NCBI GenBank assembly: GCA_001683735.1
Contig: LUGG01000002.1
Coordinates: forward strand, 2,232,001 to 2,296,000
Direction of reading: 5' to 3'
Length of the DNA stretch: 64,000 nt
Source: Grifola frondosa
Taxonomy: Eukaryota > Basidiomycota > Agaricomycetes > Polyporales > Grifolaceae
This document shows positions 1 to 10,727 of this stretch, piece after piece. Below the pieces are notes generated by a model. That model did no database searches. It had not been told where the DNA came from and was given only the letters and a program-made list of their open reading frames with translations. Position 1 is the first letter of the stretch, and the number at the start of each line of letters is the position of its first letter. A program made the translations under genes and the position numbers.

Positions 1-3000
1 GAGGTCCTTGCTGCCAAACGCCAGCAGCGCGGCAAGGACACCGCCAAAAATTCCTCTTCGCAGAACATCCAGCGCGATACTCACGGCCGCGCCTACCTCG
101 TTGATAGCTCTTCCGGAAAGGCTTTCTTCCTTACCGACTCTGCAACTGCGCCCACTTCGACTGCATCCTCGAGCACAACCCCGTCCGGGACATCGACACC
201 CGCTACAACCGAATTTGCTGGCCTTGCCGCCGACGTTGACCTCGCACTCGACGCCCCTCCCGCGTGGCTCCAAGATGTCTCCGTGCAAGACGACGCACAC
301 TACGAAATGTACCTTGCTCTCGCAGAACCTTTCGAGTGCAAAGTCGATTGGACTACTGACGCACAACGCGACATTCCACCCGAGGATCTTCTCATCGAAC
401 CTATCTCTGCCTCTGCATTTCACGCAACTGTCACGCCTGAGCCCTTTATCCTTGACTCTGGCGCAACCACTCATATCTCTCCGGCTCGCTCGGACTTCAC
501 AGATCTGCGTGCCATCAAGCCACGCAGCATCGCCGGAGTGAACGGTAGCTTTATCAATGCCCTCGGCATCGGCACTGTGCGTCTGCGCATCGGCCGTGGC
601 AATCCTGTCGCCCTCACCAACGTCTTGTACGTCCCCCAGGCTTCCGTCCGCCTCCTGTCTGTCGGATGCCTCTGTGATGGGCCTGGCAAGCCTGAAGTGA
701 ACTTTCTTGATGACAGTGTCCGCGTCCGCAGCCGCAATGGCACCGTACTCTTTACTGGCTCTCGCCAAAATGGCGGCCTCTACCGTCTTGATGGACCGGC
801 TCCGAGCATCACTCACCGTGCACATATCGCCCAGCGTCTCCCTTCCCTAGAGACCTGCATCGCCGTCTCGGCCATGCAAACTACCAAGCTGTCTACGAAA
901 TAGCCCGCCTTGGTAAAGCCGAAGGTACGCCTGTTGACCTCTCCTCACCCCCACCTAAATGTGAACCGTGTATCCTTGGCAAACAGACCAGGACACCAGT
1001 TCCAAAGGTGCGGGAGGGTGCGAGAGCAGCTGCGCGGCTTGAGGTAGTTTACATCGATGTCATTGGTCCCTCTCCTATCAAATCAGCCTCCGGCAACTTG
1101 TACTCTGTAGATTTTCTCGATGACCATTCTTCTTGTTCTTGGACGCATCCCATTCCATCCAAGGACAAAACCGTCTCCGTCGTGCGAAACTGGGTCGCTG
1201 CGCGTGAGCTTGAAACCAGTTCACGTGTCAAAGCTTTGCAATTCGACAATGGTGAACTTGTCACTAACGACTTGCTCTCATGGGCTGCCGAAAAGGGTAT
1301 ACAGATTCGTCGCACCGCGCCGTACACGTCCGCTCATAACGGTCGTGTCGACGGTTGCACCGCACCCTCATGTCTAAAGCGCGCACCATGCGTATCTCCG
1401 CAGGTGTGCCCGAGAACCGCTGGGATGAATTCTACATCACTGCCAACTACCTTACTATTCGTACACCCACAAATTCCCTGCCGAAATCCATCACCCCCTC
1501 CAAGCTTACTCAGGCTCCCCACCCAATCTTGCTCATCTTCGCGAAATCGGATGCAAGGCCTTCGTCCTCGTCCAAAATCGCCACAACCCGAAAATTTACG
1601 AACGCTCCGTCGAATGTGTCCTCATCGGGTATGGACCGGATTCAAAAACATATCGCTGCTACCACAGACAATCACATAAAGTTATTTCCTCTTATCATGT
1701 TTCCTTCATTGAATCTCACGAAACTAGTCCACCTACCGTATCCGCTCCCATCCCTTCCCTTCCTCCTCTCCCTTCCCTTCCTTCTTCCCCATCCCCTCCA
1801 CCTTCCCCTTCACTACCTTCCCCACCCCACCTTCCCCTCCCCTCCCGCGGCGCTCTGCGCGTATCCCCGTTCCTTCTGACAAACGCGCTGATATTGACGG
1901 TCTTTTTAAGCTTTCTGCCGTCCAGAACGCTGGCCGAAGCCGCTAATGCTGGCTCTCGTCTCCGTGAGCAGCGCAAGGCTGCCCGTGAACACGCCCTATC
2001 TGCCACCCTCGAGCTCGACCACAGCTACTCCGGCGACCCTTTCACCTATCGTGAGGCCATGGCCTCTCCGTTTGCTTCGCAATGGCGCACCGCACTTGAG
2101 GAGGAGTTTGCCTCCATCAAATCGATGGACGTCTACAAGCTTGTGCCTCGCTCTCAGGTCCCCTCTAATCGCAAAATAATGCATGGCAAGCCCGTCTTCC
2201 GCCTCAAGCATGACGAGAATGGCACACCAGTGCGCTTCAAAGCTCGCTGGGTCTGTAAAGGGTATGAGGCGGTCTTCGGTCAGGACTACACGAAAACCAC
2301 GTCCCCGACGATGCGCATGGAATCACTTCGAGCCCTTGTCCATATAGCTGCAGCTAAGGACTGGGAACTCGACCAAATCGATGTCAAAACCGCCTACCTT
2401 TACGGTCTCCTACCGGATGACGAAATCTGTTATATGTTCCAACCTGAAGGCTTCGAAGAACCCGGCAAAGAGGACTGGATCTGGGAACTCCACCGCGGCC
2501 TCTACGGCATGCCACAAGGCGGACGCACCTGGAACATCACCATGGACACCCACCTCACGTCCATTGGCTTCACTCGACTTCAATGCGAGTACTGCATCTA
2601 CTACCGCGTAACCGACGCTGGCACCATTATCACTGGTGTACACGTTGATGACTTCATTATTGTTGGCAGCTCCCGTCCCGCCGTTGACGAGTTCAAAACT
2701 CAACTGCGCGATGCCTGGACCATTTCAGATCTGGGCGAAGCACGCTTCTGCGTCGGTATTGCTATCGATCGCGACCGCGAAACTCGTACTGTCCGCCTTT
2801 CCCAAACCGCACTGATTGACAAAGTCCTTATGCAGTTCAACCTTACCGACTCCCACCCGGTCTCTACCCTCTCGATCCCGGTCTACGTCTCTCTCGTATC
2901 GACCACTCTCCCAAAACCGACGAGGCCAAGGCCGCCGTCGCGAAACTTCCCTATCGTGCGCTCGTCGGCAGCCTTAACTACATTGCTGTCGGTACCCGAC

Positions 3001-3608
3001 CCGACATCTCCTTTGCCGTTCAAAACCTCAGCCAGTTTCTGGACTGTTATGGGCCAGCGCACTGGGAAGCCGCCAAGCGAGTCGTGCGCTACCTCAAGGG
3101 CACCCGAGATCTCCGCCTAACTCTCGGTGGACCTCGCGCAGCTCATCTCGTTGGCTTTACTGATTCCAACTTCGGCGCATGCATCGATTCTCGGCGCTCC
3201 GTCGGCGGCTACTGCTTCTCTCTGGGCTCCGGCATTATTTCCTGGAAAGCCCGAAAGCAAGCGACTGTCTCTATCTCTTCAACAGAAGCCGAGTACATTG
3301 CGACAACCGAATCTGCACACGAAGGAGTGTTTTTACGCGCTCTTCTTCTCGCCATTGGACTCGGTCAACAATCCGCTACACCACTCCTCGGCGACAACAC
3401 CGGCGCTCTTTCCCTCTCTGGCGATCCTTCTTTCCATTCCCGAACTAAGCACATCGATATCCGCCATCACCGCATTCGTGAACTCGTGGCTACCGAACAA
3501 ATCTCCGTAAGCTATGTACACACAAAGGACAATGTCGCCGATGCATTCACCAAGGCTCTTCCGCCACAACCATTTATCCGCTTACGGAACTTCATGGGTC
3601 TCTTCTGA
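1..3608 (+). pseudogene. copia Gag-Pol polyprotein, frameshifted
   Basis: The frame is open from base 1. Protease: DSGATTHIS near 450-480. Pre-integrase zinc region: an H-x-x-LGHANY segment near 855-880 and a CEPC pair near 960. Integrase core: about 1050-1340, with IDVIGP and QFDNGE. Reverse transcriptase: about 2080-2790, with the active site read as HVDD where copia usually has YVDD. RNase H: 3084-3608, with STEAEY and TKHIDIRHH. Frame changes are needed near 855, 1345-1360, 1490-1530 and 2868; the one at 2868 looks like a missing base in a C-rich run. A proline-rich stretch at about 1730-1880 lies between integrase and RT. The element is read as dead. Only its non-autonomous mobilisation by other copies remains conceivable. 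Confidence 0.88.
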
Positions 3609-3780
3609 TTCCTTGCGAGGAGGAGTCGAAGCCAGGAGGAGTTCTGGTTTCCGTTTTAGTTCCTTTTCCCTTTTTTTCTTTCGATGTTTTTTCTATTTCC
3701 TTTTCCTATCCTACCTACCTTCCAAGCGACACACCGTCTCATATTCGGCCCTTCCACTCTCTCTTCGCGTTGAGGAGGAG

Positions 3781-4033
3781 TGTTAATTATCCATCGCTGC
3801 GTTAGCGTTACCGTTACCGTTACATGCTTCTATGTCACACCACACCTTATTGGTCCCCCCCAGACTTAACTCTCCTCAGTCGTTCTACCACGTCGGCTGA
3901 GGTGAGTTATTCCGCAATGTCCCTGTACAACCGCGTACTTACTTCCGTACAGTCTCACGGTGTCGTATAGGTACATAATAATTAGTCGTTCTACCACGTC
4001 GGCTGAGTCTCACGGTGTCGTATAGTTTCAACA
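3781..4033 (+). repeat. candidate 3' LTR of the copia element
   Basis: The segment begins TGTT immediately after the purine tract and ends AACA, giving matching short inverted ends over 253 bp, a normal copia LTR length. It contains a short (CGTTAC)n run near 3802-3822 and an internal duplication described separately. The right boundary is inferred from the inverted ends only, because the 5' LTR is outside the window. The flanking bases after 4033 belong to coding sequence of the minus-strand transposase gene. Confidence 0.6.
3878..4025 (+). repeat. direct duplication differing by an exact GT-AG intron
   Basis: Copy 1 is 3878-3901 plus 3953-3970. Copy 2 is 3984-4025 and is contiguous. The 51 bases that interrupt copy 1 but are absent from copy 2 (3902-3952) start GTGAGT and end TACAG after a pyrimidine-containing stretch, so they look like a spliceosomal intron on the plus strand. 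The two halves are otherwise identical over 42 bp. This suggests that spliced and unspliced forms of the LTR/leader RNA were both copied into the element. Confidence 0.6.
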
Positions 4034-7000
4034 CAATATGCGGAGTCAATGTCTGGTCTATCTCTTTTGTGAATGGATATGAATCGAAGCCAACCAGTAT
4101 ATCTTCATCGTCTGCAAGCTCCGAAGGATGGACCCACTGCCCAAGCTGGATTAATTGTGAGTTTGGTGCTTGTATAATCATGGAACCAGATGTTACTCAC
4201 CCTAATTTGTCGACGAGCTACATAATCATTCCACAACTCATCGACAATATCACTCTCGAAAATGAATTTAGCTGGATCTGGCGGATTAATGGCATACTTG
4301 TTATGATGCCACCAAACAACACGCCAACGCCGCTGCGACTGCCGGCCATCAAGCTTGATTAGGCGCACTGGATACCAAAACTTGCCATGACGTGCGAGAG
4401 CACCTTTTCCAGGACTGTATCATCAACACGTGAGCTTATATATCTTGTCATGAATACCAACCCATTCTCACAATAGTCGTTCTCGCAGCGGTGGTTGCCT
4501 TTTGTGTCCCGTGTGGCGTGTATTCCTGCGTGCTCGACTAATACAGTTTCATCCAAATGTAATGATGAGGCGTAGCATGGCAAATTAATATTTATCAACA
4601 CTCACGGTACATTTTCAAGCAAGTGAGACGGCAACATTGCTTTTAAGTCACATGCATGACATTCAAATTGAATATTCTTGCCGAGTTTTCCTCGAAATCC
4701 ACCTCTCTGACAGGCGACATGAGACCACTCCTTGCAGGAGTCACATTGGATGAGACCTTGATCATCTGCAAGTTGAAGGCCATTGGCACCTTGTACCCCA
4801 CACGACAATTGAATGCAAACTCGGAGTTGTCAGAGTCGGATGAAGCCACCTCGCACGAGAAAGGAACTGGGCCCAAGTCATCTACGGGTTCAGAATGAAT
4901 CTGGTTTGTATCCGCCGGTGGCTGTGATGATTGTACGGTTTTTATGGGACTTTAATCATTTATAAAATGTTAAAGCATGATGGAAAATATAATTTAACTG
5001 ACTTACGATGAAGTGAATTGAGTCTTCGTGTCATCCTCATTATCACTGCCTATAATCGGCCGATGCTTGGAATGTCGCACTCCACCGACTGGTTGAGTTT
5101 GCACTTGTGATGGCTGTGTCGCCGTCACACATTGCTCATCGGTGACCATCTGTATAACTAGGTAGGATAGAAAAATCATCGATAAGTCTCTTGCATATAT
5201 AGATTGTAGATAAGTACTCACGTTCATAGTCCGCACGTTTGTCGTTGTAAGGATTTTGCATCCAAAAGCGGTCTTCATGTTGTAAACATTGTATCCCAGG
5301 TCTGACTAGCTCAGCAACCGGGATCTGACCATGATCAAGTGTGGATAGTTTGAGATCATAAAGTTGCATAGCAGTGTTGGCCTGATGCTGAAAAAAGGAT
5401 GTTTGGGCTACGGTTCCTCCACGCAGGTGATATACGACAGCATGTGTATAGAAGCCCTCTGGGGGAGGTGCAATCACAGAGCCAACCAGGTGAGACTTGA
5501 TCGATGCGCCTTTGAGCCGACGAGTATATCCTCCATACTGCATGCTATCATAGTCAAATATACCTGCATGCTTGGCATCCGTAAATCGGGCGATGAAATG
5601 ACTTGCGACATGGCTGTGAAAAACACGTCCCACGATGTCATAGATCAGGCCAGAAGACTTGGCCGCTTCTTGAGACAAAGGACGAAGATGATGTGGAAAA
5701 TTCCATTGGAAGGCTGACGAGGTAGATTCGGGGACTTCAAGCACAAGCATCACGGGAAGCGAGACACACAATTTGAGCTCCTTTGCTGAGCCTTCGCAGA
5801 CATTCTCCCCTTCGATTGTCTGCCAACATGGAGTGTCGTGAGGTACTTGGTGCATGTCCACAAGACTGCGAAACCATTTGGATATATCGCCACCGTGTAA
5901 CTGAGCATCAGCCGGAACTTGAAAGTAGAAATGCTGTTCAGCGACACGAGTAACTTGCCAATGATAATGTATGTGTGAGGAGACAGGATCGGCAATGTCG
6001 GTCCGTGAGATTCTTGTGGAGCAAGAGCGGAATCGAATATAATATGACTGGAAGTATGCTTGGGCATGATTGCTTAGCCCGTCACTTTGGTAAGATGCCA
6101 GTGTTGCGAGCCACACCTGTCACGAATAGAGCAAAGTAAAATAAACACCATAATAAATGTGCTCCTTTGAGTAATAACATACAAAAACCGATTCAAAGCT
6201 TTCACATGATCGAATCAAGTGATGAGTTTTGAGAAGCCTACGAAACTGGTCACGCTGTACACGGAGCCAACCAGAATCATAATCTTTGCTGTTCGAGTGA
6301 GCTAAGATATGTCGCTTGTCAAGAGTGTCATAGAGCTGCCAGAGGAGCATTTCTCGATTGACATCGGTGAACCTTGAGCTGAAACCAATGTAGTCACATG
6401 AAACAGTCTGGAAGAGAAGTTCGAGGGAGATGTCGAGCCAACAAGAGTTCTGATCCCATGGGAAACTCGGAGGACCAAGAGTACTAGATTCGGCATTCGA
6501 AGATGCTCGAGCAACTGGACGCTTGGATCCTTGTGCCTTCTTGCTCCTTAATAATTGGCGAGACGTGTCCGGTGGACGTCCGTCATTCTTCGCTTGACGG
6601 CATTGATGTCCTGGAGCACGCGACTTTTTTGTACGCCCAATTTTCTTGGCGGTTAGTTTCCATGGCTCTGCTGCCCCATAACGAATGCGAATTCCAGCTG
6701 GTTAGATCATTAGTAAATAATATGATGACATGAGGAACAACTTACCTCGACTGCCAGCCAATAGTCGATGATAATATTCGACAAACGAGTACAATGCCTG
6801 AACGCCGGACATAAAGCTGTGATCCTTGCCCACTCCCACGTACAACGTCCAATGCATAGCTTCCTCGGCATTCGTTGTCTCCGGAATGGAGTCCCAAATC
6901 TCCGGTTCCATTTTGCGCTGTGAATCAAATAGCATGGATGCATGAGCATCACGCAGCCACCAGCTTAGCCAGGGTTTCACTTTCGGAAATGCTGCGAGAA

Positions 7001-9480
7001 GCGTATTGGCACATTCCTTGAATGTGTCGATATCTGGGGCATTTAGCAATGCTTCAGCATGACGTTGAAATGCGGAGACGTCACTTGGGGATACCACTCC
7101 ACTAATAGACTTGACACGAGTGACTCCGGCACGGAAGTGCTGCCTGCACCCCTTAAGCAGTTTTGTTGCTGCTTCAGCAAGTTCATCGTCGCTTCGAACA
7201 TCATCTGAGCGGACTCGCCAGAATCGTGTGAATGCAGCAATGAACCCGCCGCGTTCAGCCTCGCTGAAGTCCATAACCTGAGACCAAAATCAGCACACAT
7301 ATATGTACCGCAAAAATGAACTCACGTCGCTGAACATTGTATCGGACACCTCAAGGCCACGATTGCTCGCTTCCTTGGCAATGCTCTCAAAAAGAGCGTA
7401 GAAATGGTGCTCGAAGTGCAGCGCTGATGCGCCATTGGAATATGTGAATAGACCCGGAATCCAGCGGTTCAAAGAGGGAGCATAGCAGGAGGTGACAATG
7501 AGAAGAGAATTGCGCTCAAGCCAGAAGCCGTGCGCAGCGTCGGAGACAAGACCATTCACAGCACCGTCTAAGAGCGATTCCTTGACCATTTGTGATGCCA
7601 TTAGTGAGGTTTGCATGGAGATCACGATGACGGCAGAAAGACAGGAATGGACGACAAAACCTGGGTGTTCCAGACAGAAACTGGCGAATTCTGCCAGGAC
7701 GTGATCACCTCCCTGAGACTCGCCCTTTTTCACTTTTTGACGCTCCTTTTTGACGCGATCCTTGTTGAGAAGCATGCTTGATATATCGGCCACCGAGCAT
7801 CCCGGACCGTGCAGCGTGGGGACACCAATGACAAGCCCGAGAGGTCCAACTTTGGGATTCTCTTCGACAATGGCCGTAAACTGAGCATGCTCGTCCGATG
7901 TAAGGTGAAGGATGTGTGTGGGCCGAGGATGCTCATGGACCCCGATGTGCTGGAAAAAAACCCCGGTCGCAAACTTCCATAGAATCATGACACGGCCGCA
8001 CAATGTGCGCTTGAGCGTAGCACCACATTTACAACGATGCTCTAGCTGCTGCATAATGCCGGAGAGCCTAGTCTGCGGGCGAATAATGATTTCGCAGCCA
8101 GGTTCATCGCACTGGATTATGCCCAAACATCGACGCTGCGATTTGCGACCCTTTTCCCATGTCTCTGCGCCCTCCCACCCGCTACATCTCCCAGAGTTCG
8201 AACAAGGCCAATTTACTGCAAGGTGATCAGTTGCTTCAAATTCGTCCAGTGTGAACAACCGTCGGATATCACCGTCAGGCCACCGGTCCCATGTTAACGG
8301 AGTTGGATCATCAGCATCCAGGCTTGTGTTTTTTTGGGAAACATCTGGGGTGGGTACCTCTCGTATTGTACGTGCAACCTGTGGCACTTTTGCAACGGCC
8401 GACCGGGCTGCATCTTGTGGACCAAGTTCATGCACGACCACAGCGCCGTGTGCAACTTGCTGAGAGTGAACGCCAGTCGTGATTGCGGTCCTAATATCCT
8501 TTGATGCCTGTGGTGTGGGATGCGAGCGCAATGTTGGCTGGACTGCTGCCGTCTGAGTAGGTTTGGCCGCTAGATATGGGCCATTGGGCGGCATTGTGGA
8601 TATCGGCTGGCCCTCCGCTGCAAGTGTATGTCCGACGGCTAGAAGGGACCCATTCGGCAGTGGTATTGGAAGCTGCAGTGAGGGACGCCGCAGCTGCTGA
8701 GACTGATCACTGGTGGAGACTGTCGTCCCGACAATCTGAGATGTGATCTGCCGTGGTATGGTATGTGAGAGTGATGTCGCCAGGGTGTCCGCTGTCTGTG
8801 TATGTCGGACTGCTGGAAGGGGCCCGACGGGTGGTGTCAAGCATGGCGTTGGAAGCTGCTGCGAGGGTTGCCGCAGCTGCTGAGACTGATCACCAATGGG
8901 GACCGCTGTCCCAACGCCCTGAGATATCATATTCCGCGGTATGGTATGCAAGAGTGATGTCGGCTGGACCTCCGCTGCCTGAGTGGGTCGCACCAAGCAT
9001 GGTGTTGGGCGCTGTTCCGAGGATGAGACGGAGGCAGTGACGGAGGATGTGGTGGCTGTAGCGAGGAGGATACGGACGTACAGGCAGTGGTGCATTGGCA
9101 AATGCAGGGTATGACATTGTTATAGGCACGGGCGGCGCAAGTGTGCCCTGCATATGTGGCTGCGGGGGTGCAACCGTGAAGGCGAGCGTTCGACCTACGG
9201 CATAAGGGCGTGAGCATTACTTACAGCTACAAACTGTTATACGTACCAGCCGCATCATAAATGGGACCAAATGGTGCCCTCCCCAGTACGAGAATCCTTG
9301 CTCAGGTACTCCCCCTACGGTATGCGCTGCCTCTGGTGGGTTTGTGAAATAGTCGAGGATATGTCGCAAGAACCCCTGAAACCATCCGTGGTCAGTGTTA
9401 GCTTCAACAATGTGTGCCGAATACCACGCACTATCATTAAATTCCGGCACCCGGGATAGTAATTGTATGTTCGTAGACAA
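4034..9480 (-). pseudogene. Mutator-like transposase with GCM-type zinc finger, USP-like peptidase and PHD finger
   Basis: This is a multi-exon minus-strand gene. In protein order: a repeat-rich N-terminus (about 9100-8450); a cysteine/histidine WRKY-GCM1-like finger (about 8300-7930, CNSGRCSGW, CKCGATL, HEHPRP); a MULE-type transposase (about 7800-6760, VSDAAHGFW, DTMFSDVMDFSE, NAEEAMHW); a C19-like cysteine peptidase with QNSCWLD near 6440 and the histidine segment SHFIARF near 5600; a PHD finger (4800-4640, IQCDSCKEW and FECHAC); and a C-terminal module with FWYPVRLI and ARRQIR. The intron 7325-7278 joins the transposase exons cleanly. The PHD frame needs one extra base near 4795. The last exon runs straight into the copia LTR, so the 3' end is truncated. 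The domain set is that of basidiomycete MULE transposons as I know them. The start codon near 9480 is uncertain. Confidence 0.78.
8688..9053 (-). repeat. 183-bp tandem repeat in the transposase N-terminus
   Basis: The segment starting CCGCAGCTGCTGAGACTG at 8688 recurs at 8871, a period of 183 bp or 61 codons, followed by a partial further unit. In protein both units carry the same blocks: PTPCL, HTIPR, then DQSQQLR. The repeat length is a multiple of three, so the frame is kept. It forms a low-complexity linker upstream of the zinc finger. Confidence 0.75.
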
Positions 9481-9840
9481 GCCTAGGGAAGATAATGAGT
9501 GACTGCAATTGTGTGGATATAAAAGAGTGACTGCTGGGGCCAGCTTGTACGATGCAAAGTTGATGTAATGTTATTTTCGACAGTCCTAATACGAAAAATC
9601 AAGGATAATTATATTGAGCGTAGCAATTACAAAACGTAAGCTGCTCCTGGGACATATCATACATTAATTATAATTTATCTCGCAGAAAACGCTGGCGCAC
9701 CTTTACGAGTGAGTGTTCCGTTGGGTTAAAATGCGATAGTTATTGCCGTTACAACTGGCGAGCTGTAAAATCATGTCAGTGTCACAAAATATGGCCAGAG
9801 AGAGGATGACATTACTTGGAGGCAAACATGAGACACAACC

Positions 9841-10420
9841 ACTGCCGCACAGCTGCCGCACAACTGCCGCACAACCACTCGTGACTACCGCCACACTACC
9901 GCACGACTGCCGCACGACTACTCGCGACTACCGCCACACTGCCGCATGACTACTTGCAACTACCGCCACTGCCGCACGATCGACGCACGATCGACCCCCG
10001 CTTTGACCAACGCTGTATGTGTTCCGGGACCTGTACCGGCAACCTGCTCATCCTCACTCCGGAAAATGACATTGGCATGTCGAATTATGCATGCAAATAT
10101 CACCTATTAGAAGAGGAAGTATATGAGCACAGGAACTCTTCGAAGTGGATCACTTACCGCTGAATATATATGTTTTGCAACTCTTGCTTGGGGATCGGTG
10201 CTGAACGACCCATCTGAACAAGAATAAATCGTAGGCAATGCGGGAGTGGTTCAGTTGACGAGTGACTCGGCGGTTACTGACACATATTTGGTATTTACTA
10301 CATGAGGCACACGTAGAGTAGATGCTAGTGGAGAATGAACTACTGAGTAGCAAGTCAATGGTGCGTCAACATGGCGGCAACGTTGCGGCAGTATGGCGGC
10401 AGCGGCGGCACTGCGGCGTC
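9841..10420. repeat. inverted clusters of TGCGGCAG-type repeats
   Basis: The left cluster (9841-9989) holds three degenerate units of about 32 bp starting CTGCCGCA at 9864, 9907 and 9939, plus shorter copies. The right cluster (10371-10420) carries the reverse complement, for example TGCGGCAGTATGGCGG, which differs by one base from the reverse complement of the left sequence. About 380 bp of AT-richer DNA lies between them. The arrangement resembles subterminal repeats of a small non-autonomous DNA transposon. No clear terminal inverted repeat or target duplication was identified. Confidence 0.5.
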
Positions 10421-10727
10421 AATTTCCCCAGGCCCGATCCTTTTGAGAGCGTTCCTCGGCAACTTCCGTGTTCACCGTTCACCTCCTCTGCACCGTCCGG
10501 TGCAGTCGTGCACCATTACCCAAAATCTGAGGAGTGTTTGGAGACGTTTCCATGCATCCGCCGAATTGGACAGAGTTGTTGGTTTCGGTCTGTCACCCCA
10601 CTTGGCACTGTCACCCTCGCCTACTGTGGTGGGAAAGTAATGCCGTTCTCGGGCCGTGGTCTGGTTTCAACTCAGCCGCGATTCGAACGCTGGAATTCAA
10701 CATCATAAGCAGTGACCGTGCTTGAAG

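Larger units (their letters stand above)
1..4033 (+). mobile_element. Ty1/copia LTR retrotransposon, 3' portion
   Basis: The window opens inside the gag-protease part of a copia-type element. The domains run in copia order: aspartic protease, integrase zinc region, integrase core, reverse transcriptase, RNase H. A purine-rich tract at 3771-3780 (polypurine tract) is followed by a candidate 3' LTR beginning TGTTAATTATCC at 3781. The 5' LTR, primer-binding site and most of gag lie outside the window, so target-site duplications cannot be checked. The pol frame is broken several times, so this copy is inactive as read. It abuts, and apparently interrupts, the minus-strand Mutator-like gene that follows. 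Confidence 0.9.

Noticed and set aside
1716..2006. Gly/Glu/Arg-rich minus-strand open frame
   Set aside because: It is the complement of the proline- and serine-rich linker between copia integrase and reverse transcriptase.
9841..9989. CRISPR-like array of short repeats
   Set aside because: Units are degenerate and contiguous without unique spacers, and the genome is eukaryotic.
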